Positions 44,941-54,710 of a stretch of DNA of 64,000 bases are shown here, piece by piece. Made by a program: the position numbers and the translations under genes. The stretch's first letter is position 1. Each line of letters opens with the position of its first letter. The notes beneath the pieces were generated by a model. That model searched no databases. It was not told the DNA's origin and saw only the letters and a list, made by a program, of their open reading frames with translations. Source of the DNA: Segetibacter sp. 3557_3 (GTDB taxonomy: Bacteria; Bacteroidota; Bacteroidia; Chitinophagales; Chitinophagaceae); the NCBI RefSeq assembly GCF_004354985.1, contig NZ_SMSK01000023.1, forward strand, positions 1-64,000. The letters are read 5' to 3'.

Positions 44941-46080
44941 CTACTGCAAACGATGCTGATTTTTTCGCGGCTTGTTTTCCGATGGTATAGCAAGCGGTAC
45001 GGAAGTTTTAACCGGCTCGCCAAAATTGGGTGTGCCATCTGAGTTCCAGGTAAACCGTTGTGCCCGTGGCGATCGAAACCTGCCACATCCCTGGCCGGGG
45101 GCTGAGTTTGCATGATACAATATCCAGTCTTCGGTTCCATCAGGCGACTTGAAAAAAGAGTTATGACCCGGCGCATAAACACTGTTTGCTTCAGCGCGTT
45201 TAAATACCGGTTCCGGGTGTTTGGTCCACTTCGATGAGTCAAGCAGGTTGTTCCCGCGTTTAGTTGATAACATTCCAAGCACGTACTGGTCGGTCCAGCA
45301 TCCACTTGCCGAATACAATAAAAAAAAATCCTTATTGTGTAGCAGTATCTGGGGTCCCTCATTTACATATACGTTTGGTGGATTATTATTGTCGCGGAGT
45401 TCCCCATGTTTTTCCCAGGTATACGTGGGACTCGAAATACGCACCCTGTCGCCAACAATCGTCCACGGGTTCAACATCTTTGCAATATAAATGTCCTGTT
45501 GCCCGTTACGTTCTCCATCCCAACCACTCCAAACCATATACAGTTGTTTGTCGAGTTGAAATACAGAACCATCAATTGCCCACCGGTTCAATTTATCGGT
45601 TACCTGTCCTTTAAAGGTCCAGGTACCGCTTAGCGGATCAGCCGAAGCATTTTCCAAAACATACATCCGGTGGTTTTCGTTTTTCCCATCATCTGCGGCA
45701 AAGTACATATACCATTTACCACCAATAAAATGGATTTCGGGTGCCCACAACTGCTTCGAATAAGCCGTATTTTTAGGGGGCACGTAAACCGTTTTTCGCT
45801 CAGCGGTTGCCAGGTCAGCCAGGTTACTTGTTTTATAAATCACCAGGCTGTCCGACAAAGTATGGGTATAATAGTAAAAACCATCTTTAAAAATACTCCA
45901 GGGATCGGCTCCGCGCGGAAGCAGCGGATTGGTAAATGTTTTGGTTGTTCGGCTTTCCGGCTGCCGTTGAACATTGCAGTTAAAGCAGAGCAGGAGCAAC
46001 CACATCAGGTACAAATGCCGGCGGTGACCGACCAGGTATAAACTCGTGCGCTTAGAGGTATTTTTTTTTGGGACAAGCAT
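44941..46080 (-). CDS. GH43 glycoside hydrolase lipoprotein (arabinofuranosidase-like)
   Basis: The 379-residue protein has a basic N-terminal stretch and a hydrophobic segment ending in a Cys (LLLLCFNC), suggesting a lipoprotein. A shorter start at 46005 (MWLLLLC) is equally possible. Catalytic residues sit in GADPWSI, AIDGSVF and NEGPQIL. It shares many blocks with the next gene: FTNPLL, LWAPE, NPWTI, YSASGCWTDQYVLGML and GHNSFFKSPDGTEDWILYHAN. The pair are clear paralogues. Exo-acting alpha-arabinofuranosidases have this form. The conserved C-terminal SGCWTD and GQGC cysteines are intact. It lies in the polysaccharide locus and reads leftward like its neighbours. Confidence 0.85.
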   Translation of the reverse strand: MLVPKKNTSKRTSLYLVGHRRHLYLMWLLLLCFNCNVQRQPESRTTKTFTNPLLPRGADPWSIFKDGFYYYTHTLSDSLVIYKTSNLADLATAERKTVYVPPKNTAYSKQLWAPEIHFIGGKWYMYFAADDGKNENHRMYVLENASADPLSGTWTFKGQVTDKLNRWAIDGSVFQLDKQLYMVWSGWDGERNGQQDIYIAKMLNPWTIVGDRVRISSPTYTWEKHGELRDNNNPPNVYVNEGPQILLHNKDFFLLYSASGCWTDQYVLGMLSTKRGNNLLDSSKWTKHPEPVFKRAEANSVYAPGHNSFFKSPDGTEDWILYHANSAPGQGCGRFRSPRAQRFTWNSDGTPNFGEPVKTSVPLAIPSENKPRKNQHRLQ

Positions 46081-46287
46081 TCGTTAATAATGATTCATCG
46101 TTGCTACGCTCAGTTCATCTGCAGCCTTTTATAGCATCGGATTAAAACACCCTATTTGACATCAGCGCGGCAGCGCTAAAAGCTAATTAACCCATAGCTG
46201 ATTTTGTATAATTCAGCTATGGGCAGGTTGCCGGGTAAAGCCTGCCTGAAATTACATCAAATGACAAAGCCAGCCTGTTTACCTGGT

Positions 46288-47358
46288 TTAATCTTTTTCA
46301 CCCGAAGGACGAAGCAATTTCGTTCCAATTGGTACAGGTTGCCCAAAATCCGGTGTGCCATCTGTTCGCCAGGTAAACTTTTGTATTCTTGGATTCCTGC
46401 TGGGGTTGCAACCCTGTCCCGATTGCGGGTTTGCATGATAGATAATCCAGTCTTCGGTTCTATCGGGTGATTTAAAAAAGCCGTTGTGTCCTGGGCCATA
46501 AGCCTGGCTGGTAGTACTTTTAGTAAATACAGGTTGGGGTGTTTTTATCCAGTCAGCTGCAACCAGGGGATCACCTCCGTCGCGTAGAGTTAATAAACCC
46601 AGAGAGTAGTCATCTGTCCAGCAGCCCGATGCCGAATAAGTAAGGAAGACCCGACCAGTGCTGCTTTTTAAAATTTCCGGTCCTTCATTAACTGCGGGTG
46701 GTGCGCCAAGACGCTCCCATGCATATTGCGGCGAAGATATCATTGTGCGACTGGTGCTGAGGGTCCACGGGTTTGATAGCTGAGCGATGTATAGGTGTTG
46801 GTTATCGTCACTCGCCGACGTGTGACCGCTCCATAAGAGATAACGTTTGTTGTTGTGTTCAAGTACAGTTGCGTCAATGGCAAAATAATCGGCAGCTGGG
46901 TCAGCAATCTTGCCTTTGTCTACCCATGTGCCGGTAAGCGGATCAGCAGAGCTATTTTCTAAAACAAACATACGCTGGCTGCTTAAGTCGGTTGACGATC
47001 CTGCCGTATAATAAGCATACCATTTACTATCAAGAAACCAAAGCTCGGGAGCCCAAACATTTTGCGAGTTCGCCCCGGTGCCGGGCTTTGTCCAGATAGT
47101 GGTTACCGTGGCTTTACCCAATTGCGACATTGATTTTGTACGCCACAGTTGAATTTTGTCACCCAGCGTATTAGTGTAGTAATAGAAACTATCCTTTTGA
47201 TACACCCAGGGATCTGCTCCGCTAGACAATAATGGGTTTGTAAAGGTGCTATCCCGTGGCGCAACATAAGGCGGCGGCACATAAGGATTGCTACCTTTTT
47301 TACAAGCAGGTACAGAAAGTAGGATCGTTGCAAAAAATATAGAGAATACCTGTTTCAT
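46288..47358 (-). CDS. GH43 glycoside hydrolase lipoprotein, paralogue of the adjacent gene
   Basis: Starting at ATG 47358, the 356-residue protein has a lipoprotein signal (MKQVFSIFFATILLSVPACKK). The GH43 residues are in GADPWVY, AIDATVL and NEGPEIL. It retains SGCWTDDYSLGLLTL, GPGHNGFFKSPDRTEDWIIYHAN and GQGC, matching the downstream paralogue. Two adjacent copies with different N-termini imply a tandem duplication with divergence, possibly for linkage specificity. The longer frame was rejected because of the signal. It is 309 bases downstream of susD; that gap shows no convincing gene (see rejected list). Confidence 0.85.
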   Translation of the reverse strand: MKQVFSIFFATILLSVPACKKGSNPYVPPPYVAPRDSTFTNPLLSSGADPWVYQKDSFYYYTNTLGDKIQLWRTKSMSQLGKATVTTIWTKPGTGANSQNVWAPELWFLDSKWYAYYTAGSSTDLSSQRMFVLENSSADPLTGTWVDKGKIADPAADYFAIDATVLEHNNKRYLLWSGHTSASDDNQHLYIAQLSNPWTLSTSRTMISSPQYAWERLGAPPAVNEGPEILKSSTGRVFLTYSASGCWTDDYSLGLLTLRDGGDPLVAADWIKTPQPVFTKSTTSQAYGPGHNGFFKSPDRTEDWIIYHANPQSGQGCNPSRNPRIQKFTWRTDGTPDFGQPVPIGTKLLRPSGEKD

Positions 47359-47667
47359 AGGTTTAGTTTCTTGTCTTTGCCTTAGTGGCGACGGCCATTT
47401 AAGCACTCTTATACAGTAAGAATACAGTGAGGTTTGAATTTTCAATGTTCCTTCAAAAGCAGCTTAGTAAGGTGCAGGAATTTTCATAAAACGACCTGCG
47501 TCTCGCCAGGAGCTCTTGCTCGAACGATATAGCGTGTTATACAATAACCAGATTAGCGTATACCATTGATCCTTTTCCTTGCTAGCGGCAATGATGAAGT
47601 TGAACGGGTCGGCAACATACATCATGTAAACCGACCCACTCCACCCTTCCGGCAATAGGCCAGGAAG

Positions 47668-49194
47668 TTAATAGCCGGGATTTTGTTTCAGGTTCGGATT
47701 AAGGTCAATGTCTGATTGTGGAATCGGATAATACTCGTGTTTGCCTTTTACAAAGTTGGTAAACTCAGGATCCCGCGACCTGAGGTCTGAGCTAAGTTCT
47801 CCCCAGCGCAAAAGGTCAGCCCACCGCCATCCTTCGCCTGAAAGTTCAAGGATACGTTCGTGTTTTATTTGAGATAGAAAACGGGCCTGGCTGAATCCTG
47901 GAGGTAACGGAGCAATCCCGACACGGTTTCTTACCCGGTTTACATACTGGTAAGCATTGGTCGTTTGGCCTATTCCGTTTAATGCTTCTGCATACATAAG
48001 TAGTACATCTGCATACCTGATCATCCGGTAATTATTTCCTGAGCTAAATCCTTCTTCAGTCCGGGTGCTATCGTTTAGCAGTTTACGAAACCACATATTT
48101 CCTGAGGGCAGTCCCCAATCGGCGAACGACTTGCCATATATCATAGAAAAGTTAGCACCACGTTCATCAGCAGAGTCAAAAATGAATGAAGCCGCTAACC
48201 TCGGATCCCTTTGTCCCGTTGCCGTTCTCTCCAGCAGAAAAGTATCAACCAGCCACCGCTTACGGGCGGCACCATCGTTGAAACCAATCCCGGAGGGCCC
48301 AAAAAACTTTGCGATAGAAGCTCCTGAGTTAAGATTAATGGTCTCATTGATGTCATCGTCGCCGTTCTCAGTTGCTTTAAATGCGTATTGTATCTCAAAC
48401 ACCGACTCCATATTGTTTTCGCTTGTGATGATGAAGTTGCTACGGTAGTTTGGCATGAGGCCGTATAACGTTTTACCTGGTCCTTCAACCAGCCAGTTCA
48501 GCGCGTCTACTGCCTGTTGATATTTGTTTTGTTGCAGGTTTGCCTTTCCGATAAAAGCATAAGCAGCACCTTTGGTTGCCCTGCCTATTTCAGTCGGTGT
48601 GGCCGCATAACTTTCAGGAAGATCTGCTGCAGCTTCAGTAAAATCTTTGATCACCTGCGCCCATGCTTCCTCATTGGTGGCATTTGCCGGCTGATCGGTC
48701 GGTGCTGATGGCGTTAGCATCAAGGGCGGGCGACCCCAGAAAAGTGTCAGGTCGAAGTAGAAGAGCCCACGCATAAATTTCGCTTCCGCTATCAACCTTC
48801 TTTTCAGGGCTTCATCCATATTGATTTTTGGTATGTTGGCAATGGCCTGGTTAGCCCGGAATACTCCCACATATAAATTCTGCCAGGTTTCTGCCGTTAG
48901 CGGATGGTTATAGTCCGTTTGAACAAAACTCATCAGGTTGTTTAAACCGCCGTCTCCACCAGAGCCAAAGCCCTCGTCGGCCCTGAGAATACGATGATAA
49001 AACATCCAGCGCGAATAAACCGATGCCTGCCGGCGAAGGGTACTATAAATGGCATTTACCCCTCTCACTGCATCGTTTTGTGAGACCCAGAAATTCTGGA
49101 TGGTTAGCGCATTGGGGTTCGGTTCGTCGAAGTTTCGTTTACACGAGCTGAGCAGCCCGGTAGCAATAATAATTGTTATTAAAAGTTTGTACAT
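47668..49194 (-). CDS. SusD/RagB-family nutrient-binding outer-membrane lipoprotein
   Basis: The 508-residue protein starts at ATG 49194 and has a lipoprotein signal (MYKLLITIIIATGLLSSCKR). Typical SusD features are NFDEPNPNALTIQNFW early, AEAKFMRGLFYFDLTLFWG in the TPR helices, YADVLLMYAEALNGIG, VNRVRNRVGIAPLP, the C-terminal RILELSGEGWRWADLLRWGEL and ending NPNLKQNPGY. It binds glycan at the surface and caps the SusC barrel. It lies 28 bases downstream of susC, as is standard. Ligand is unknown; neighbouring GH43 genes suggest an arabinose-rich glycan. Confidence 0.95.
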   Translation of the reverse strand: MYKLLITIIIATGLLSSCKRNFDEPNPNALTIQNFWVSQNDAVRGVNAIYSTLRRQASVYSRWMFYHRILRADEGFGSGGDGGLNNLMSFVQTDYNHPLTAETWQNLYVGVFRANQAIANIPKINMDEALKRRLIAEAKFMRGLFYFDLTLFWGRPPLMLTPSAPTDQPANATNEEAWAQVIKDFTEAAADLPESYAATPTEIGRATKGAAYAFIGKANLQQNKYQQAVDALNWLVEGPGKTLYGLMPNYRSNFIITSENNMESVFEIQYAFKATENGDDDINETINLNSGASIAKFFGPSGIGFNDGAARKRWLVDTFLLERTATGQRDPRLAASFIFDSADERGANFSMIYGKSFADWGLPSGNMWFRKLLNDSTRTEEGFSSGNNYRMIRYADVLLMYAEALNGIGQTTNAYQYVNRVRNRVGIAPLPPGFSQARFLSQIKHERILELSGEGWRWADLLRWGELSSDLRSRDPEFTNFVKGKHEYYPIPQSDIDLNPNLKQNPGY

Positions 49195-49222
49195 GATGGC
49201 AATTTTTAAATGAACAGGCGTT

Positions 49223-52200
49223 TTAGAATCCCACGTTGATACCGACAGTAAATATCCGGGAAGAAGGATAATTACCATTGTCTACCCCGGGTTCGAGGTT
49301 TGCATTGGCTCCTACAACATCCGGGTCAAGCCCTGAGTAATTGGTAAACGTCAGCAGGTTTTGACCGCTTACAAATATTCGTGAATTCGCCACGCTAAGC
49401 CGGCTGAGCAGCGACTTGGGGAGCAGGTAACCGATTTCGAGGTTACGTACCCTAAGGTAGCTTCCACTTTCTATCCACCTGTTTGTATTTCCGCGTACGT
49501 TTGAAACAATGCCCTGGTCAACTGCCGGATCACCGGCCAGCCCGGTTGAATAGGAAACACCGAGCCGTGGGAAGTTCGTGTTGGTATTGGTAGAGGACCA
49601 CGGATTGATATCCCTGCGATAGTTTGAATACCCCATAGCATCGAGGTCGCGGAGTACATCATTGTAGAGTTGCTGGCCGAAAGACCCGTACAATTGCAGG
49701 TTAAACGACAGGTTCTTCCACGTGGAATTAAACTGAACGCCCGTGGTAAACTTTGGCCAGGGAGATCCTGCAAACTGCCGGTCCTGGTCGTTAATATCAT
49801 CATTGGTTCCACCATTCACCACATTCACATACCTGATGTCGCCAGGCTTAGCATACCTCGCCTGCGCCTTGTGGTCTTCGATTTCTTTCTGGTTTTGAAA
49901 AATGCCATCAGTACGGAGCACAAAGTACTCACCAATGGAACGACCCACCTGCGAACGGGTATTGCCCGACTGGATGTAATTTCTTTCAAGACCGGTCACA
50001 GGGTCGGTGCCAAGGCTTCCAAGCGAAAGCACCTTATTGCGAATAACACTCACATTACCGGAGAGGCTCCAGGTAAAATCACCGCTGCCGGAGTGACGGT
50101 ATCCTAACTCGAGTTCTACACCCTGGTTTCGTATAGACCCAATATTAACGAGTGGGTTTCCACCAAGGTTGCCGAGGTAACGTGGAAGTGGTTGCTCAAC
50201 AAGAACGTCGTTCGAAATGGATCTGAAAACATCCAGCGTCACGTTGAACCTGTTATTCAACAAGGAGGCATCAAGACCCACGTTAGTGGTTGTCTTGCTT
50301 TCCCATCGAAGATCTGCTGCAACAAGCCGGGCCTGGGTAGCTCCGTTTTGTTCGGTTTGCCCTGAGCCAAATACAGCCCGGGGACCCTGGTTCAAGAAAC
50401 CCGTGAACTGGTAGTTACCAAGGTTTGCTGCACCCAGTTCACCATAGCTCGCCCGTAGTTTAAGGCTGGATATCCAATTTACATTAAAGAACTTTTCGTT
50501 GTGAATGTTCCAGCCAACTGCAGCTGAAGGGAAGAACCCGGTACGGTATGCCGGTGAAAAACGGGAGTCTTTATCTGACCGGAACGTAAACGTGGCCAGG
50601 TAACGGTCGTTGTAGTTATAGATTAACCTGCCTAAATAAGAATTGATCAGTGTTTGTTCATTCGAACCAAATGCAAGCGGTGAACCATTGGCTGAAGTGA
50701 TGGTGGTAAAGTATTGCCCGTTAGACTGGCTCAGGTTTGATCGTCCACCCGAGGAGTTGTCGCGACGGATGGTTTGTTCGGTATAACCCAGCACACCATT
50801 AATGCTATGATTACCCCATTTCCGGTTGAAGTTCACGGTGTGCTCAAACAGCAGGTTAAGAAATTGCGAGCGGTTTTCGATTACCTCGCTGGGCTTTTGC
50901 GACATGTTCCAATACCAAACCCCTTCTTTTCGCAAGGAACGTGCGCGATCAAAGCTGGTTTCCACACCGGCATTAAAACGGTAAGTCAGCCAGGGGAAAA
51001 GCCGGAAGTCGAGGAACGCGTTTCCGAGAACTTTAAAATAGCTGGTACGAACGGAAGTGATATCGGATATCGCCACGAAGTTGCGGGAGAAAGTGCGGGC
51101 ATTCGGCGAACCCATTCCCCAGCCCCCCGGGTTTGAATTGCTTGCAAGCGCGGCGTCGCTAACCGGTATTATGGGCAAGTTGTTCCATAGGTCGTACCAG
51201 GGATTCCCGACTTCAAAATTATTAAGTGTTGGATAGTTGCTTTCGTAAGGAGAGTTTCGCAGTGAGTTTGAAATCATCAGATTCTCACCAAATTTGAACC
51301 TGCCACGGGAGGTTTCGGTATTGATCCGAAGTGATGACCGTTCAAAGTCGCGTGCGATAAGGGTGCCGATGTCTTTGAAATACGAACCGGAGATGAAGTA
51401 GTTCGAGTTGCGTGTGCCTCCCGAAAGTGAAACCGTGTGGTCTTGTATGGCGCCGGTGCGAATGGCTTCATCAGCCCAGTTAGTGTTGATGCCATTGTAA
51501 TTTGCAACCGCAGGTTGCAAGGCGTACCCAGCAGCCTGGTATGCCGCTTTGTTGGTAGCAACGAACTCATTGCCGTTCATCATATCATACCGTTTTGGAA
51601 GCTGGCTAATGCTGTACCTGGATGAAACATTAACCTTCATATCGCCTTCTTTGCCCCGTTTGGTGGTGATGATAATCACACCATTTGCTGCACGTGAGCC
51701 ATAGATGGCCGCTGCAGATGCATCTTTCAAAACCTGGATAGTTGCTACATCATCCGGGTTAACGGTTGTATTTGGGTCGGAGTACATGCCATCGATGATG
51801 TACAGCGGGTTAGCATTTCCCGTGAATGTACCAAGACCCCGGATATTCACCACAGCCTCCTGGCCGGGCTGCCCTCCTGTTCGAACAACTACCCCTGGTG
51901 ACATACCTTGTAATTGCTCGGGCAGCGATCGCGATACCAGTCGTTCGGTGTTTTGCGTATTAACAATTCCGGTTGCACCTGTAAGGTCGCGACGCCTTAC
52001 ACTCTGGTACCCGATCACTACAACTTCGTTCATGGAGGCATTGGCACCTTGAAGCGTAATGTTTATGGTGGAATTGCTTCCCACCACTATTTCCTGGTTT
52101 GCAAAACCAACATAGCCAATCACGAGGGTTGCGCCAGTACTGGCAGTAATGGAAAAGTTGCCTGAAGGATCAGTAGTTGTACCAACAGTAGTTCCTTTTA

Positions 52201-52360
52201 CTTCCACCGAGGCGCCCGCGAGTGGCTTATTGTCCGTTCCCGAGGTGACGGTCCCTGTAATTCTTCGTTCCTGTGCCACGCTTAGGGTTGTTGTAAAAAC
52301 CAGGCATATACAAGTGAGTAGTATTAGGATAGGTGTGTTAAATCGTAAACATAGTTTCAT
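49223..52360 (-). CDS. SusC/RagA-family TonB-dependent outer-membrane receptor
   Basis: The 1045-residue protein begins with a signal peptide (LLTCICLVFTTTLSVAQ) and an N-terminal carboxypeptidase-regulatory-like domain (ITGTVTSGTDNKPLAGASVEVKGTT). The plug has NEVVVIGYQSVRRRDLTGATG and PLYIIDGMYSDPNTTVNPDDVATIQVLKDASAAAIYGSRAANGVIIITTKRG, both SusC signatures. The barrel follows, ending in an aromatic VGINVGF. No signalling N-terminal extension (STN) is present, so an ECF-sigma/anti-sigma relay is not expected. It imports oligosaccharide with SusD. No HTCS or other regulator gene is next to the locus. It is divergent from the second helicase. Confidence 0.95.
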   Translation of the reverse strand: MKLCLRFNTPILILLTCICLVFTTTLSVAQERRITGTVTSGTDNKPLAGASVEVKGTTVGTTTDPSGNFSITASTGATLVIGYVGFANQEIVVGSNSTINITLQGANASMNEVVVIGYQSVRRRDLTGATGIVNTQNTERLVSRSLPEQLQGMSPGVVVRTGGQPGQEAVVNIRGLGTFTGNANPLYIIDGMYSDPNTTVNPDDVATIQVLKDASAAAIYGSRAANGVIIITTKRGKEGDMKVNVSSRYSISQLPKRYDMMNGNEFVATNKAAYQAAGYALQPAVANYNGINTNWADEAIRTGAIQDHTVSLSGGTRNSNYFISGSYFKDIGTLIARDFERSSLRINTETSRGRFKFGENLMISNSLRNSPYESNYPTLNNFEVGNPWYDLWNNLPIIPVSDAALASNSNPGGWGMGSPNARTFSRNFVAISDITSVRTSYFKVLGNAFLDFRLFPWLTYRFNAGVETSFDRARSLRKEGVWYWNMSQKPSEVIENRSQFLNLLFEHTVNFNRKWGNHSINGVLGYTEQTIRRDNSSGGRSNLSQSNGQYFTTITSANGSPLAFGSNEQTLINSYLGRLIYNYNDRYLATFTFRSDKDSRFSPAYRTGFFPSAAVGWNIHNEKFFNVNWISSLKLRASYGELGAANLGNYQFTGFLNQGPRAVFGSGQTEQNGATQARLVAADLRWESKTTTNVGLDASLLNNRFNVTLDVFRSISNDVLVEQPLPRYLGNLGGNPLVNIGSIRNQGVELELGYRHSGSGDFTWSLSGNVSVIRNKVLSLGSLGTDPVTGLERNYIQSGNTRSQVGRSIGEYFVLRTDGIFQNQKEIEDHKAQARYAKPGDIRYVNVVNGGTNDDINDQDRQFAGSPWPKFTTGVQFNSTWKNLSFNLQLYGSFGQQLYNDVLRDLDAMGYSNYRRDINPWSSTNTNTNFPRLGVSYSTGLAGDPAVDQGIVSNVRGNTNRWIESGSYLRVRNLEIGYLLPKSLLSRLSVANSRIFVSGQNLLTFTNYSGLDPDVVGANANLEPGVDNGNYPSSRIFTVGINVGF

Positions 52361-52747
52361 ATAGCAGAATTAAGATTAATGGATAAAAGCGTTGCTGTAA
52401 ATGCTTCTGTTAGGGTCCATGTACAAGGGGTACCGGCAACCTGGTGCGAGGAATGATAAACATAGTGTCGGTTATTGGTAATCGCTTATAAGCTCCGCAA
52501 TATCACCGTGCAGTTGTGTCGGTAATTGCCTGCAACCGGCAGTGTGGAATCGATTGCAGGAAGTAGCGCAAATGAGTGTTGTGCTACCTTAAGCAATCGC
52601 ATTACTAATTTATAACATTGCCGACTAAATACATATAATTTTTTCATCAAGTTAGCTGAATACTTACAAGCTGTCGAGGCTTTCAGCGCGCTCTTGTTTA
52701 AAGATTAAACACCCTGTTTTTTTAGAGGAGCAACGGCTAAATCTGTG

Positions 52748-52775
52748 TTGCCTTTTTGGCGTCGGCATACCTTTG
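52748..52775 (+). promoter_or_regulatory. promoter of the second helicase, near-leaderless
   Basis: TTG (52748-52750), 17 bases, then TACCTTTG (52768-52775), exact TAnnTTTG. The ATG follows 3 bases later at 52779, so the transcript would begin at or inside the start codon. The rest of the 52361-52747 divergent gap has no visible gene or SusC promoter. Confidence 0.5.
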
Positions 52776-52778
52776 CGT

Positions 52779-54686
52779 ATGGATTATTTCAAGCGCCTTG
52801 CCGCATTGCTCAACACCGAACGTGAAGAAGACAGGAAAGCCTATTTGCAATACACCAGGAACGCATCTGTGCAGGAGCGAAGAGAAAACGGGTTTACCTG
52901 GTACCCTGTCGCAATCCGGGGAACAGAGCTAAGCCGGGGTGACTATCTCACTGTTGAAGTCGAGCGTACAACACACCAGGACATCAGTCACCAGTTAAGA
53001 TTTGGTGTTTCCGCAGTGCTCTTTTCGAACCACGATCCAAAAAATGCCAATATTGAAGGTGTGATTGGCTTCCAGGGTGGCAATCGGTTAAAAATCACCT
53101 TACGTACCGATGAGCTCCCCGAATGGGCAGGAGATGGAAAATTGGGCATCGACCTCCTGTTCGATGACAATAGCTACGACGAAATGCAAAATGCCTTAAG
53201 GCTGGCACAGGTTATTGCGCACAAAGAAAAAGACGATCGGCTCATCCGGGTACTTACGGGAGAAAGGTCTCCCGAATTTGATGCTGACCTCGCAGTACCG
53301 CCAGTTGGCACGCTTAACCAGGTACAACAGGAGGCCGTAGACAAGATCATACAAGCCAATGACCTTGCGATAGTGCATGGTCCTCCGGGTACAGGTAAAA
53401 CCACGACCATTGTACAGGCGGTTAAGGCAATGATTGCGCAGAACCGGCAAAAAATTTTGGTGGTTGCACCAAGTAATACTGCTGTTGGCCTCTTAAGTGA
53501 GAAGCTTTCAGACGAAGGGCTTTATGTATTGCGCGTAGGCAATCCAACACGCGTTTCTGAAAGGCTGATGTCGTTAACACTTGATGCCCGTATGGCCGAA
53601 CACAACGCCATGAAGGAAATTCGTAAGCTGAAGAAACAGGCTGCAGAGTATAAAAACATGGCGCACAAGTACAAACGTAATTTTGGAAAGGCTGAACGCG
53701 ACCAACGAAAGGCACTGTTCGACGAAGCGCATAAGATTATGAAGGAAGTTGCCAACACAGAGCAGTACATTATCGACGACCTGGTTTCCAGGGCTGACAT
53801 CATTGCTGCAACACTTGTTGGCGCAAACCACTACACGGTTCGGAACCTTAGCTACCAAACGGTAGTCATTGATGAAGCCGGGCAGGCACTTGAACCCGCC
53901 TGTTGGATACCGATTCTGAAAGGTAAAAAGCTGGTGCTTGCGGGGGATCACTTTCAATTGCCACCTACCATCAAATCGTACGAAGCCGAAAAAAATGGCT
54001 TGGGATGCACCTTGTTGGAAAAGGCAGTGGCGCTTCATCCGGAAAGCGTGGTTTTGCTGGAAGAACAATACCGGATGAATAAGGTCATTATGCACTATTC
54101 AGGGCGTGTGTTTTACCAGGATAAACTTAAGGCACATGAGTCCGTCGCAAATCACCAGTTATTCAATGGAGATGCGCCGCTCGTGTTTATTGATACCGCG
54201 GGCTGCAGTTTTGATGAAAAGTTAGAAGGCACCAGTATCAGCAACCCCGAAGAAGCCGCGTTCCTATTTAAACACCTGAATGCCGTTGTAACGATGTTAG
54301 GCAACCACTATGGTTCCGAAAAGTTTCCGACAATCGGCATTATCTCTCCATACAAACAACAAATTCTGTTTTTGAAAGAGCTGTTAATTGCAGAACCAGC
54401 ACTGTTACCGTATGCAAACAAGATTACCATCAACACCATCGACAGCTTCCAGGGGCAGGAGCGTGATATCATCTACATTAGTATGACACGCTCGAATGCT
54501 GAGGGTGTAATTGGGTTCTTGTCCGATATCAGGCGAATGAATGTTGCGATGACCCGGGCGAGAAAAAAGCTGGTGGTTATCGGCGACAGTGCCACACTAA
54601 GCCAACTTCCTTTTTACAGCAATTTCATCAGCTATGCAGAAAGCGTAAACGCCTACCAGAGTGCGTGGGAGTTTATGGATGTATAA
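52779..54686 (+). CDS. IGHMBP2/Upf1-like superfamily 1B helicase
   Basis: The 635-residue cytoplasmic protein has an N-terminal beta-barrel-type region followed by an intact SF1B core. Motifs: Walker A HGPPGTGKTTTIVQAV (~205), VVAPSNTAVGLL, Walker B VVIDEAGQALEPACW, LAGDHFQLPPTI, LLEEQYRMN, TINTIDSFQGQERDIIYISM, and MNVAMTRARKKLVVIGD. This is the well-conserved bacterial IGHMBP2-like form, likely an RNA or DNA unwinding enzyme. It is not the same protein as the helicase at 2305, which has a longer insert and different outer domains. The ATG at 52779 fits the promoter; an in-frame TTG lies 6 bases upstream. Function in the cell is unknown. Confidence 0.9.
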   Translation: MDYFKRLAALLNTEREEDRKAYLQYTRNASVQERRENGFTWYPVAIRGTELSRGDYLTVEVERTTHQDISHQLRFGVSAVLFSNHDPKNANIEGVIGFQGGNRLKITLRTDELPEWAGDGKLGIDLLFDDNSYDEMQNALRLAQVIAHKEKDDRLIRVLTGERSPEFDADLAVPPVGTLNQVQQEAVDKIIQANDLAIVHGPPGTGKTTTIVQAVKAMIAQNRQKILVVAPSNTAVGLLSEKLSDEGLYVLRVGNPTRVSERLMSLTLDARMAEHNAMKEIRKLKKQAAEYKNMAHKYKRNFGKAERDQRKALFDEAHKIMKEVANTEQYIIDDLVSRADIIAATLVGANHYTVRNLSYQTVVIDEAGQALEPACWIPILKGKKLVLAGDHFQLPPTIKSYEAEKNGLGCTLLEKAVALHPESVVLLEEQYRMNKVIMHYSGRVFYQDKLKAHESVANHQLFNGDAPLVFIDTAGCSFDEKLEGTSISNPEEAAFLFKHLNAVVTMLGNHYGSEKFPTIGIISPYKQQILFLKELLIAEPALLPYANKITINTIDSFQGQERDIIYISMTRSNAEGVIGFLSDIRRMNVAMTRARKKLVVIGDSATLSQLPFYSNFISYAESVNAYQSAWEFMDV

Positions 54687-54710
54687 GCATTCGAACACGG
54701 GTTTCACATA

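Noticed and set aside
44859-45362. 167-residue frame overlapping the GH43 lipoprotein gene
   Set aside because: It is a shadow of the GH43 reading frame, with no independent motif.
47464-47655. 63-residue minus-strand frame between susD and a GH43 gene, ending KIPAPY
   Set aside because: It lacks a signal or known motif and could be a small remnant. Aromatic-rich composition gives no clear family.
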